Source: Pseudomonas peli (GTDB lineage: Bacteria; Pseudomonadota; Gammaproteobacteria; Pseudomonadales; Pseudomonadaceae). Taken from it: DNA of 64,000 bases. The position numbers and the translations under genes were made by a program. Where the stretch lies: the NCBI RefSeq assembly GCF_900099645.1, contig NZ_FMTL01000002.1, forward strand, positions 1,163,062-1,227,061. Direction: 5' to 3'. Positions 27,733 to 36,813 of this stretch are shown here, in pieces. How positions within the stretch are numbered: the stretch's first letter is position 1; each line of letters begins with the position of its first letter. Under the pieces are notes generated by a model, which saw only the letters and a list, made by a program, of their open reading frames with translations, did not search any database and had not been told where the DNA came from.

Positions 27733-27793
27733 CTGCAGCGAAATTGGCAGGGCTCATACCCTGCTCTTCAATAGCCTTGAGGAAATAATCACC

Positions 27794-28108
27794 ATGAAGA
27801 AAATTCTGCTCCCCTTGCTCGTTCTGGGGGCTGCGCTGAGTGTGCAGCCTGCCTTCGCCACTGACGCCGAAGCGCTGTTCAAGAGCAAGCCCTGTGCTGC
27901 CTGCCACAACATCGACATGAAAATGGTTGGCCCGGCGCTGAAAGAAGTCGCAGCGAAATACGCAGGAACCGAAGGTGCCGTCGAATTGCTGGCCGGACGC
28001 ATTAAGAACGGCACCCAGGGCAACTGGGGCCCGATGCCGATGCCGGCTAACCCGGTCACCGATGAAGAAGCGAAGATCCTCGCCGAGTGGGTACTGAGCC
28101 TCAAATGA
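27794..28108 (+). CDS. nirM: Cytochrome c551, NirM-type
   Basis: 104-aa secreted class I cytochrome: signal peptide ([22 protein letters not shown]), heme motif CAACH, and WGPMPMP with the distal Met ligand. Pseudomonas c551 donates electrons to cytochrome cd1 nitrite reductase and also to NosZ and peroxidases. Start at the ATG at 27794 after GAGGAAA. No nirS is found next to it, so its partner must be elsewhere in the genome or be NorC/NosZ. Confidence 0.92.
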   Translation: MKKILLPLLVLGAALSVQPAFATDAEALFKSKPCAACHNIDMKMVGPALKEVAAKYAGTEGAVELLAGRIKNGTQGNWGPMPMPANPVTDEEAKILAEWVLSLK

Positions 28109-28322
28109 TCCACCGCAGGACGCCAGGTTGCTGGTGTCCTGCATCTTCCTTCTTCGATTGAACCCTACTGCCGCCGCCAGCTTGCCGGCAAACCAATTCA
28201 GCAATCATCAGCGGGCTGACACCTCTATGCTTTGTTGCGCGACGGGTCCTGAGCAAAGCTTCGCATTCCCCCTGCCGCGCCTTGCGGTTGCCAACGTCAT
28301 AGCGACCGCCTAGCGGTAGCAC
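28109..28322. other. Intergenic region between converging genes
   Basis: About 214 bp without a convincing gene or terminator between the cytochrome gene and the chemoreceptor gene. Confidence 0.5.
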
Positions 28323-29432
28323 TCAAGCCAGCGAACGCCCTGTCTCGAATTGCGCCACCACGGCCTCGACGATGCGCATAACCTCGAGATTAGCCTCCTC
28401 CATCCGTCCGAGATGCTCGAGCGAGGCCTCCAGTTCCAGCTGTTGGTAGGCATCGAGGGCCGCCTGACCTTGCGCATGCACAGCAGTATGTGGCCGTTCG
28501 ATTTGTCCGAAACAGTCGAGCTTCTGCAGATCGCGGTTGCCCTCGCCGTAGTACCAGCGGCCGAAGCGGCATTCGCGCTCGCTCGGTAGCGGTGCCGCGT
28601 CCCGACTGCTACCGAGCACCTGGTTGTAGACCACGACCTTGAGTGACAGCTCATCCAGGTTGGCCAGCTCGATGCCGGCGCGAAAGGCTGAAGCCTCAAT
28701 GCCCTGGCGCATGCTACTGGCCAGCAGGCGAAGGGATTGCATCGCGCTCACCGCCTGCTCGGTAGTGTTGCTGAAGCCTTTGGCGAGAGAGCCCTGCGTC
28801 TGAATGTAATGATGAACGTTACTGATTTCCGCCTGCACCTCAGCGATCTTGCGCCCAATGTCGCCAGTAGCCAGAGCCGTCTTTTCCGCAAGTTGACGCA
28901 CTTCCCCGGCGACCACCGCAAAGCCGCGGCCGGCCTCACCAGCACGGGCTGCTTCGATGGCCGCGTTCAGTGCCAGTAGATTGGTTTGGCTGGCGATGCC
29001 ACTGATCAAGTCGACTATGCCGTTGATCTCCTGCGAACGTTCAGCCAAGGTGTCGACCTTGCTCGAGGCCTCGCTCAAGCCACGTTCCATGTCTGCGGCC
29101 TTGCCCTGCAGCTCGCTGAAATCCCTCTGGTTGCTCAAGGCTGCGCTGGCCACTTGCTCGGCTCGGGTCTGATTTTCTGACAATTGTCCGGCAAGGTACT
29201 CGAACGAATCGCCGAGCTGGGCTACCGAGGTGCTGAAGCGGATCAGATGGCCGGACACACCGCGGTAGTAGTCGAGCTGTCGCTGGCTCTGCACATTGGC
29301 CGCCTGCTCCTGCGCCAGCGCCTGCTTGAGTGCCTCGATCCGCTCTACCTGCGATGCCTGTTCTGCCTGCGCGCGCCGCTGCTGTTCAATCAAACCGAGG
29401 GCGGTTTTTTTCCATTTGAACCACATATCCAC
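28323..29432 (-). CDS. Cytoplasmic chemoreceptor with C-terminal CZB-like domain
   Basis: 369-aa methyl-accepting chemotaxis protein without transmembrane helices. An N-terminal coiled coil (about 15-60) leads to the signalling hairpin tip ([41 protein letters not shown]). The C-terminal part has the [11 protein letters not shown] and PHTAVHAQG motifs of the chemoreceptor zinc-binding (CZB) domain, but the first expected His in the LDHxxxK motif reads LDELSLK. Such receptors sense internal zinc or redox state. Located between c551 and the SDR gene; possibly steers cells to nitrogen oxides, by inference only. Confidence 0.88.
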   Translation of the reverse strand: MDMWFKWKKTALGLIEQQRRAQAEQASQVERIEALKQALAQEQAANVQSQRQLDYYRGVSGHLIRFSTSVAQLGDSFEYLAGQLSENQTRAEQVASAALSNQRDFSELQGKAADMERGLSEASSKVDTLAERSQEINGIVDLISGIASQTNLLALNAAIEAARAGEAGRGFAVVAGEVRQLAEKTALATGDIGRKIAEVQAEISNVHHYIQTQGSLAKGFSNTTEQAVSAMQSLRLLASSMRQGIEASAFRAGIELANLDELSLKVVVYNQVLGSSRDAAPLPSERECRFGRWYYGEGNRDLQKLDCFGQIERPHTAVHAQGQAALDAYQQLELEASLEHLGRMEEANLEVMRIVEAVVAQFETGRSLA

Positions 29433-29620
29433 CTCATTCGCCTCGGAGTTGTAAAAATTTCAAGCGCCACCTCAAGGCCGTCTTCAAGCATTCGCAGCAA
29501 GGCGCGCCAGAGGAAAAGCAGAGGAGTTTGGTGAGTTCAATGGCATCGCTTTCACGGACTGCAACACCGCTGAGCACATTTGCCGGCAGCCGTAGTAGGT
29601 GAGCGTTTTTTCCCAGCCGC

Positions 29621-30364
29621 TCAACCCAATGTATACCCGTTGTCGACCACCCAGTCCTGGCCATAGACGCCGCGCGCGCCGGCCGATAACTGGAACAGGA
29701 TCACGCTGGCGACCGCCGCAGCATCGAGAAAGTGTCCTGGCAGCAAGCGCTGAGTGACGCTGTCCGCGACCGCGCCCAATTGCTCGTCGTTAAGCCCCAA
29801 ACTGCCCCAGAGTGCAGTTGCCGTGGGACCAGGAGAGACTAAATTGATACGCACACCGATAGGTGCAAACTCAACCGCAAGGGTCCGCGCCTGAGCGCTG
29901 AGTGCCGCCTTGCTGGCAATGTAGGCTGCTAAGCCGGGAAAGGTAGAACGGGTTAAAAAACTACTGATGAACACCACCGAACTTTGGGCTGCCAGCGTAT
30001 GGCGCAGCGCAGCCAAGGTATTCAATGCCCCTGCGCCATTGACCGCCCACTGTCTATCGAATGCTGCCAGGTCGAAGCTCTCGGCCAACTCGGCGACACC
30101 TGCATTGGGCACCAAATAATCTACTTGCCCTAGTTCTGCTGCGCGTTGCCCTAGGCTCGTCAAATCCTTAATCGAAGTGACATCCCCCGCCTGCCAGAAC
30201 AGGAGACCGGGATAGCTCGCCTGCAGGCTCTGTAGCGCTCCAAGACTGCGCGACATTGCCACCACTCTGGTGCCGTATTGCAGCAAGGCAGCACATAAAG
30301 CAAAACCAATACCTGAACTGGCCCCTGTTACAACAGCCAGACGATCCTGAAACTCGGTTCTCAT
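29621..30364 (-). CDS. Short-chain dehydrogenase/reductase, substrate unknown
   Basis: 247-aa classical SDR: cofactor motif TGASSGIG at the N-terminus, NAG in LVPNAGVAE, catalytic Ser in VVFISSFL and YxxxK in AAYIASKAAL. The basic residue after the first strand (MSRS) suggests NADP(H). It is isolated between the chemoreceptor and the nos cluster. One FNR-like half match lies about 114 bp upstream (30472-30485). The substrate cannot be read from the sequence. Confidence 0.88.
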   Translation of the reverse strand: MRTEFQDRLAVVTGASSGIGFALCAALLQYGTRVVAMSRSLGALQSLQASYPGLLFWQAGDVTSIKDLTSLGQRAAELGQVDYLVPNAGVAELAESFDLAAFDRQWAVNGAGALNTLAALRHTLAAQSSVVFISSFLTRSTFPGLAAYIASKAALSAQARTLAVEFAPIGVRINLVSPGPTATALWGSLGLNDEQLGAVADSVTQRLLPGHFLDAAAVASVILFQLSAGARGVYGQDWVVDNGYTLG

Positions 30365-30678
30365 CAGCTACTCCGATACTTGGCAAGACCGAACGACAAG
30401 GCCGCCCATCCGTACGGCAAGGCATCAACCGCCGTTACAGTCTTTTTACAGGTAGCACGGGCTTTAGCGACTTGACCGCAATCAGCTTTGTGCTTTAGAG
30501 GTGCGCAAAGGGTCTGACTCGGTTTTGTTCGTGGATGTGCTAGGACCGTCCACAGTCATAACGGCCTTTTAAGCAACGCAATCCTCCAGGCAAAACGAAT
30601 TCCCGACAGTCGATGATGGACTAGAGTGCATCCGGAATTCGCAGGTGGTCGGTGTACGCAGCCATATACCTAACCAGG
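30365..30678. other. Intergenic region with an imperfect Anr/Dnr-like box
   Basis: TTGACCGCAATCAG at 30472-30485 differs from the consensus in one position. I see no gene in this 314-bp stretch. Confidence 0.4.
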
Positions 30679-30858
30679 CTACTGCAATGGCTGTTTGTTC
30701 GATTCAGGCGACTGCAGCGGATCATCACCACTCATCGATTTGCGAAAGCCAGTGATTGCACCGCCAATATCAGAGCCCAAATTACGTAAGCGCTTACTGC
30801 CGAAAAGCATGATCACAATCAGCAGAACGATCAGGAGTTGCCAAATGCTTATACCCAT
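30679..30858 (-). CDS. tatE: Twin-arginine translocase TatA/TatE-like subunit
   Basis: 59-aa protein: one N-terminal membrane helix ([20 protein letters not shown]), then the amphipathic [22 protein letters not shown] segment that defines TatA/E. It closes the nos cluster, as in P. stutzeri (nosRZDFYL-tatE). NosZ carries a Tat signal, so this subunit probably helps export it. Start at 30858, 33 bp after the nosL stop. Confidence 0.92.
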   Translation of the reverse strand: MGISIWQLLIVLLIVIMLFGSKRLRNLGSDIGGAITGFRKSMSGDDPLQSPESNKQPLQ

Positions 30859-30891
30859 GGTGATTTTCTCTTTTTGAATAGTGGAACGTGC

Positions 30892-31431
30892 TCAATGCGG
30901 ACTCATATGCTGCATTCCCGCAGCTTGTTGGAGCACGTCCTGGTTCATCTCGCCGAAGCGCAATACGCGAGCGCCGTGAATTGCGGCCAGCTTCTTCGCT
31001 GCTTGTTGATCACCAAACGAGGCGATAACCGCGCCCATAGCACCTTTCAACCCACTATCGCCTAGGTCGACCACGTAAAAAGCCTTGGTGGCATCAATCA
31101 AGTGGCTGTCGTCCGGCTTGAGCCATTCGCCTCGCCCCATATCGTGTACATACAGCCTGGCTGCACCAATACGGTTCTCCGGTTGCAACCACCAACCAAG
31201 CATTTCGGCAGCAGAGCAAAACTTCTTAACCGAAGCGCCATCCACCGCCTCGCCCTTGGGGCCCGGAAAGTCGGTGATGATCATGCCGCACACATGGCAT
31301 TCATCCGAGCTGTGGAATGCCACCGGCCCCAGATTCTGTTTTTGTTCTACCGGCTCCCCACAGGCCGCCAGAAACAGACCGAACAGCAAAACCAGCAGGG
31401 TTCGAGACGTATCTAAGAACGCATTTCTCAT
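30892..31431 (-). CDS. nosL: NosL, copper-binding lipoprotein
   Basis: 179-aa lipoprotein: signal and lipobox LFGLFLAAC, then the metal site HSSDECHVCGMIITDFPGPKGE (CxVCGM), typical of NosL. It delivers Cu(I) for NosZ assembly in the periplasm. Start at the ATG at 31431 with AGAAAGAAAAATG context; longer open frames upstream run into nosY. Followed by tatE. Confidence 0.94.
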   Translation of the reverse strand: MRNAFLDTSRTLLVLLFGLFLAACGEPVEQKQNLGPVAFHSSDECHVCGMIITDFPGPKGEAVDGASVKKFCSAAEMLGWWLQPENRIGAARLYVHDMGRGEWLKPDDSHLIDATKAFYVVDLGDSGLKGAMGAVIASFGDQQAAKKLAAIHGARVLRFGEMNQDVLQQAAGMQHMSPH

Positions 31432-31538
31432 TTTTCTTTCTCCATATCTGTAACAAGACTCGCAACTACATATCGCCCCCATCAGGCGCGATGCAGCGCC
31501 CATAGCAATCCATGCGTAATTACGATGCACGTAAAAAG

Positions 31539-32369
31539 TCACGTCGGTCGACGCAGAAAGACCCAATGAGCCAGAGTCAACGGCACGCCAACCCACATCA
31601 ACAGGCACACCCACAGCAACTGGCCGTCTACGGGTAGATCACCACCCAGGGCCATTACACCCAAGGCATTACCATTGCCTTCGAAGCCGGACAGGTTGAT
31701 CAGTCGGTAGACATCGGCCGGGTTGAGCAGCAATAGCCAGGGCAGCAAATCGGGGTTGAACTTACCCTCGCTCAGTACCAGCAACGCCAGCAGCGCGAGA
31801 TCGAACACGAGTACGAAGAGGAACCACAGCCCCAGGGCCAGCCCGGCGGCGCTGGATTTTTCACTGACCTTGCTGCTCAGCACATAGGCCATGGCCAGAA
31901 ACACCCAACCGAGCAAGGTCGAGGACAACATAAAGCGGCCGAACGCCCAGGCCAGCAGACCCAGTTCGATATCCTCGACCAACACGGCGATGGCCAGGGC
32001 CGCACAGCCGAAGCCGATCAGGGTGGCCAGAGCCAAGATCAGACCATGGCCGACGAATTTGCCCAGCAGTAACTGGCCGCGACCTAGGGGATAGGTCAGC
32101 AACAGCATCAGGGTGCCGCCCTCGTCCTCGCCGACGATGGCGTCGTAGGCAAGCAGCAACGCGATCAGCGGCACCAGAAAGGTCGCCAGGCTGGCCAAGC
32201 TGGCGATGGTCGCCGGGATCGAAGTAAAGCCCAGTTGCCCGGACGCCGCCGCGCCAAGCCAGGCAATGCCCACCGCCAGCACCGCGAACAGCAGGCTGAT
32301 GGCGAGTAACCAGCGATTGCGCAGGCCGTCGCTTAGTTCCTTGCGGGCGATATTCCAGACCTGGCTCAT
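31539..32369 (-). CDS. nosY: NosY, ABC transporter permease for NosZ maturation
   Basis: 276-aa membrane protein with about six helices ([21 protein letters not shown] ... [35 protein letters not shown]). It forms the NosFY transporter with NosF and NosD for Cu-sulfide site assembly. Starts 4 bp inside the nosF 3' end. Confidence 0.95.
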   Translation of the reverse strand: MSQVWNIARKELSDGLRNRWLLAISLLFAVLAVGIAWLGAAASGQLGFTSIPATIASLASLATFLVPLIALLLAYDAIVGEDEGGTLMLLLTYPLGRGQLLLGKFVGHGLILALATLIGFGCAALAIAVLVEDIELGLLAWAFGRFMLSSTLLGWVFLAMAYVLSSKVSEKSSAAGLALGLWFLFVLVFDLALLALLVLSEGKFNPDLLPWLLLLNPADVYRLINLSGFEGNGNALGVMALGGDLPVDGQLLWVCLLMWVGVPLTLAHWVFLRRPT

Positions 32370-33292
32370 ACCGCACCTTCCCGGGCCTGTGTGCTCTGGG
32401 CCTGATCCATGTAATGGCGGTACAGATCTTCCAACGACGGCTGGTGGATATCGATGTCCTGAGCACCGCCTTCGCCGAGCAGTTCGCGCAGCAAATCAAG
32501 CTTATGGCCATTGATCGCCACCACTTCGATGCCATCAATGCCGACCGAGCGGGCTTGGTGCCCGCCAGCACGCCAGCGTTGCAACAACTGTGCACTCTGT
32601 TTCAGCCCACTGGCGCGGATCAGCGCCGGCAAGCCGGCGTCTTCGCGCAAGCTGGCCAGGCTGCCGACCGCTTGCAAACGACCATGGGAGAGAATCGCTG
32701 CGCGATTGATATGCGCCTCGACCCCCGGCAACACATGGGAGCAGAGAATGATGCTGGTGCCCTGCTGACGCAGACGATCGACCAGTTGGTAGAGATCCTG
32801 GGTGGCGATGGGATCGAGGCCGACCGTGGGTTCGTCGAGTAGCAGTAGACGCGGCGCGCCAAGCAACGCCTGGGCCAGACCGAGACGCTGGCGCATGCCC
32901 TTGGAGTAGGTCTTGACCCGACGCTCCATGGCCGGAGCCAGGCCGACCTGTTCCAGCAACTCGTCCACCTGGCTTAGTGGCGCGCCCTTAAGTCGGGCGA
33001 AGTGCCGCAGGGTTTCGCGGCCGCTGAGTTGCGCATAGAAGGTCACGTTCTCCGGCAAATAACCGAGTTGCTGGCGCACCAGCGAATCCTTCGGGTTGCG
33101 CCCAAGCACCTGCACCGTGCCGCTGCTGGCCTGCAGCAGGCCGAGAATCAACTTCATGGTGGTGGTTTTACCCGCACCGTTATGGCCGAACAGGCCCAGC
33201 ACTTCGCCCTCACCTAGGCTCAGGGTCAGATCGTGCAGCACAGTCATGCTGCCGTACTGCTGGCTGACGCCTTTGATTTCGACGGCATTCAT
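32366..33292 (-). CDS. nosF: NosF, ABC transporter ATPase for NosZ maturation
   Basis: 308-aa ATPase: Walker A GHNGAGKT, signature [12 protein letters not shown], Walker [15 protein letters not shown]-loop in SHVL. C-terminal regulatory extension after about residue 220. Overlaps nosD by 4 bp and nosY by 4 bp, indicating coupled translation. Confidence 0.96.
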   Translation of the reverse strand: MNAVEIKGVSQQYGSMTVLHDLTLSLGEGEVLGLFGHNGAGKTTTMKLILGLLQASSGTVQVLGRNPKDSLVRQQLGYLPENVTFYAQLSGRETLRHFARLKGAPLSQVDELLEQVGLAPAMERRVKTYSKGMRQRLGLAQALLGAPRLLLLDEPTVGLDPIATQDLYQLVDRLRQQGTSIILCSHVLPGVEAHINRAAILSHGRLQAVGSLASLREDAGLPALIRASGLKQSAQLLQRWRAGGHQARSVGIDGIEVVAINGHKLDLLRELLGEGGAQDIDIHQPSLEDLYRHYMDQAQSTQAREGAV

Positions 33293-34593
33293 GGCGTTGG
33301 CTCCTGGCGGTTTTTCAGCAGATCGACCGTGGGCAATTGCATCAGTGGATGGCTGTCCTGCACGCCCGGGGATTTCATCACCGGAAAAGTGCGTTGTACC
33401 CAGCGCAGCAGTTCGATGCTTGGGCTATTCATCAGCAGACGCACCTGTGGGTAGAGCCACAGCAGGCGGTCGACGTTGTCGTTGGGTTCGTAGGCGACAT
33501 CGCCCAGACCGTCATCGTTGCGGTCCCAGCCGAGGTAATCGCTCCAGTAATTGCCGCGCCCATCCACCGACCATTCCTGGGTACGCACCGCGACATATTT
33601 GACCTGTTGCTGGTTGTCGACGAAGGCGTTACCGGCGATACGGTTATCCTCGGAGCCCGCGGTCAGGTGAATGCCAAGGGCGCTGCGTTCGAAGTGGTTG
33701 TGCTCGATGCTGTTGAACAGCGAGTTGTAGATAAATAGCGCCTTACCTTCGGCGCCGGAGATCATGCTGTCGCTGGTCGAGCCGCTGCGCACATCGCTGA
33801 CGAAGTTGTCACGGATAGTCGAATAGGTGATGTAGTTCATCAGAATGCCGTAGTTCTCGTCCTGCTCTGAGCGATTGCCGGTCACCGTCAGCTTGCGACT
33901 CTGCATCAGGGCATAGCCGGTACGGGTGCGGCGGGTGGTGTTGCCGAGCACCTGGTTGTCGTTGGAAAACATGTAATGCACCCCGTAACGCAGGTCCTCC
34001 AGGGTGTTGCCTTCGAGGAGGTTACCGTTGGAGGTGTCGATATAGATGCCGTCACGGGTATCGCGCACCTGGTTACCGATAACCTTGGCACCGCGCACCC
34101 CGTACAGGTGAATACCATTGCCGCGATCCTGCGAACGGATGCTGGCATCGCCCTGGATGCTGTTGCCGATCAGGCTGACGTCCGACGTGCCATCGACCCA
34201 GATGCCAAAGCCCGGGCCCTGCATGCGGTTGTTTTTGATCAGTGCGCCGCTGGCCTTGGGCTGGATAAATATGGCGGCGTTCATGGCAGTCATATCGCGG
34301 CCCCAGTCGAGCAGCGTGCAGCCTTCGACGGTCACCTCGGGCGCGCTGATGATCAGGCCGTTGCCCTTCCCCTGGCCCTGTAGCACGGCACCAGGCTCGC
34401 AAAGAATATGCATCGACTGATCGATACTGAACGATCCCTGATACTCGCCAGCGGGTAACCGCCAGCGCTGGCCACCCTCGGCCTGCAGCGGCAAAACGGT
34501 GATGGGTTGCGGTGCCGCCTGGGCTGCGCCGCAGAGAATAAGCAGCGACAGCGCAGCGGCGTAAAGCGAAAAGATTGCCTGAGGTCTGAGCAC
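33289..34593 (-). CDS. nosD: NosD, periplasmic copper-site maturation protein
   Basis: 434-aa secreted protein: signal peptide ([19 protein letters not shown]), then repeated right-handed beta-helix (CASH) strands such as [16 protein letters not shown] and [18 protein letters not shown]. It binds NosZ and NosFY during CuZ assembly. Separated from nosZ by about 234 bp that contain a dyad repeat. Confidence 0.95.
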   Translation of the reverse strand: MLRPQAIFSLYAAALSLLILCGAAQAAPQPITVLPLQAEGGQRWRLPAGEYQGSFSIDQSMHILCEPGAVLQGQGKGNGLIISAPEVTVEGCTLLDWGRDMTAMNAAIFIQPKASGALIKNNRMQGPGFGIWVDGTSDVSLIGNSIQGDASIRSQDRGNGIHLYGVRGAKVIGNQVRDTRDGIYIDTSNGNLLEGNTLEDLRYGVHYMFSNDNQVLGNTTRRTRTGYALMQSRKLTVTGNRSEQDENYGILMNYITYSTIRDNFVSDVRSGSTSDSMISGAEGKALFIYNSLFNSIEHNHFERSALGIHLTAGSEDNRIAGNAFVDNQQQVKYVAVRTQEWSVDGRGNYWSDYLGWDRNDDGLGDVAYEPNDNVDRLLWLYPQVRLLMNSPSIELLRWVQRTFPVMKSPGVQDSHPLMQLPTVDLLKNRQEPTP

Positions 34594-34645
34594 TGCGCTT
34601 ACCTTGATTCGCGAACCGCATAGGGCTCGCGAACTAAATGGGGGC

Positions 34646-34701
34646 CTTAGCCCGGATGCAATCCGAGGGCTTTGGCCTTCCCGGACTCCATCCGGGCTAA
34701 G
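34646..34701. repeat. Inverted repeat between nosZ and nosD
   Basis: Perfect 13-bp arms CTTAGCCCGGATG (34646-34658) and CATCCGGGCTAAG (34689-34701). It is the best-formed member of the GCCCGGATGCAATCC repeat family also seen at 25733 and 39209. As transcribed RNA it forms a strong hairpin that may protect the nosZ mRNA 3' end or reduce nosD expression. Confidence 0.7.
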
Positions 34702-34827
34702 GGGTTACCTAGATCGGTCCCCTCGCTCCTCTGAGGAGAGGGTAAGGAGGGACCCGGCCAGGGTGAGGGGCTGGGTTATTGAGAGTTCCCACGATGGAGC
34801 GTGGGGACCCTCAGTGTGGCTGCATAC

Positions 34828-36747
34828 TTACGCTGGCTTAACCATCATGCGGCCGACCATTTCCATATGCAGCGCGTGGCAGAACCAGCTGCAGTAGTAC
34901 CAATGCAGGCCGGGCTTGTCGGCAATAAAGGTGATCGACGAAGTCTGCTGCGGGCTAATTTCCATGCTCGCACCGTGGTTGACCATAACGAAGCCGTGGG
35001 ACACGTCTTCGATCTGGTCGATATTGGTAATGGTCACGGTGACTTCGTCGCCCTGATTGACGTTGAACTCGGTCAGACCGAAAGCGGGTGCCATCGAGGT
35101 CATGTACACGCGGACTTTATTGCCCTCACGGATGACCTTGTTATCCGCCTCCAGGTTGATCCCGTCCTTTTTTGCCCGCTCGACTGTGGGAGCGAAGAAC
35201 GGGTCGTTACGGTCCCAGATCTTGCGGGTCTTGATCTGGTCACGACGCGCCATGGTGCAGTCGTGCGGTTCGGCGAAGGTCGGGCCATCATGCACCAGCT
35301 TCATTTCGTCGCCGGAAATGTCGATCAGCTGATCGTTTTCCGGGTGCAGCGGGCCGGTTGGTAGGAAACGATCCTTGGAGAACTTGCTCAGGGCGATCAG
35401 CCACTTGCCGTCCGCTTCGCTGGTTTCGCACAGCGAGGCGTGAATGTGCCCAGGGTTGTAGTGCACGTCGAGCTTCTGCTTGATGTAGTTGACCTTTTCG
35501 CCCTTGTAGGCGCGCACGGCCTCGGCCATGTTCCACTTAACCACCTGGCTGTCGATAAACAGCGTGGTATAGGCATTACCGCGACCGTCGAAGGTGGTGT
35601 GCAGCGGGCCCAGGCCCAGTTCCGGCTCGGCGGCAATGGTGTCGCGCGGGTCCTTAAGTTTGTCGTCGAACAGGTCGTCGAGCTTGGCGATTTCGATCAT
35701 CGACACGGTCGGCGACAGCTTTCCGTTGGCGATAAAGTATTTACCGTCGGATGAAGTGTTGCAGCCGTGCGGGTTCTTCGGCACCGGAATATAACGGGTC
35801 AGCAGCGAGCCTTCGCGGCCATCGACCACCGGTGTTTTGGAATCACCAAGGGTCGTGAACTTACCGGCCTTGATCGCCGCTTCGATGCGCTGGATGTTGA
35901 ACACCACCACCCAATCGCGCTCGTTGCGCATCATGCCGCCGATGTCGTAAGCCTTCTCCGAGTTGTAGCAGGTGGCGGCAGCGTACTTGCCGGTGTAATC
36001 GGCGTCGGTGTTGTCCAGGTTACCGTCGACGATGACCTGGAAGGCCATTTCCATGGTCTCGGCGTCGATAGCGTTGAACATGGTGTAGCTGTTCTTATCC
36101 TGCAGATCGAAGGTGCTGCCATCGTTGGGGTGCGGAATAACGAACTCGGCGTTGGCAAACACGTACTTGGTGTACGGCACCTTCTGCAAACGCAAACCGT
36201 GGATGGCCTGGACGTTGGGCACGGTGATCATCTTGTCACACTTCATGATATCCAGACGGATACGCGCGACCCGGCTGTTGGCCTTGTCGTTGATAAACAG
36301 GTACTTGCCGTCGTATTTGCCGTCGGTCATGGAGATATGTGGGTGGTGGCAGTCGCCGTTCTGAAACTTGGCGCTTTCACCCATGATGTGCTTGCTTTCG
36401 TTGGTCAGGCCCCAGCCGGTGGCCGAGTCGACGTTGAACACCGGGATGCGCATCAATTCGCGCATCGAGGGCACACCGACCACCCGCACTTCGCCCTGGT
36501 GGCCACCGCTCCAGAATCCGTAGTAATCGTCCAGCTCGCCCGGGCCGACATGAATCTTGGTTTTCGACTCGCTAACTGCAGCCGCCCAGGATTCGCGCGT
36601 CATCACTGTGCCGCCCAGCGCCGTCGCAGCCACTGCCGCACCAGTTATGGCCGAGGCACCAAGGAAACCGCGGCGGCTCAAACCGAGTTTTTCCTGCTGC
36701 TCGGCTGCGCTTTTCGGGTTGCTGTTCTTCGATTCTTTATCGCTCAT
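34828..36747 (-). CDS. nosZ: Nitrous-oxide reductase
   Basis: 639-aa periplasmic copper enzyme reducing N2O to N2. Tat signal with SRRGFLGAS around residues 24-32, then a seven-bladed propeller whose histidines bind CuZ (for example DCHHPHISMTDG, HGCNTSSDGKY, FAEPHDCTMA) and a C-terminal cupredoxin CuA domain with HWYYCSWFCHALHMEMVGRM. This is clade I (Tat-exported), the expected type for Pseudomonas. It follows nosR in the same direction. Confidence 0.98.
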   Translation of the reverse strand: MSDKESKNSNPKSAAEQQEKLGLSRRGFLGASAITGAAVAATALGGTVMTRESWAAAVSESKTKIHVGPGELDDYYGFWSGGHQGEVRVVGVPSMRELMRIPVFNVDSATGWGLTNESKHIMGESAKFQNGDCHHPHISMTDGKYDGKYLFINDKANSRVARIRLDIMKCDKMITVPNVQAIHGLRLQKVPYTKYVFANAEFVIPHPNDGSTFDLQDKNSYTMFNAIDAETMEMAFQVIVDGNLDNTDADYTGKYAAATCYNSEKAYDIGGMMRNERDWVVVFNIQRIEAAIKAGKFTTLGDSKTPVVDGREGSLLTRYIPVPKNPHGCNTSSDGKYFIANGKLSPTVSMIEIAKLDDLFDDKLKDPRDTIAAEPELGLGPLHTTFDGRGNAYTTLFIDSQVVKWNMAEAVRAYKGEKVNYIKQKLDVHYNPGHIHASLCETSEADGKWLIALSKFSKDRFLPTGPLHPENDQLIDISGDEMKLVHDGPTFAEPHDCTMARRDQIKTRKIWDRNDPFFAPTVERAKKDGINLEADNKVIREGNKVRVYMTSMAPAFGLTEFNVNQGDEVTVTITNIDQIEDVSHGFVMVNHGASMEISPQQTSSITFIADKPGLHWYYCSWFCHALHMEMVGRMMVKPA

Positions 36748-36813
36748 CGGTTCTGCTCCTAGGCTAAATAAAAGCGGTTGTCGACCGGACTACGCGAGAC
36801 TCACCGGGCTAGT

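Noticed and set aside
27550..27790. Possible nirS 3' remnant upstream of c551
   Set aside because: No frame resembles the NirS C-terminus clearly enough.
35767..36762. 331-aa plus-strand open frame
   Set aside because: Antisense of nosZ.
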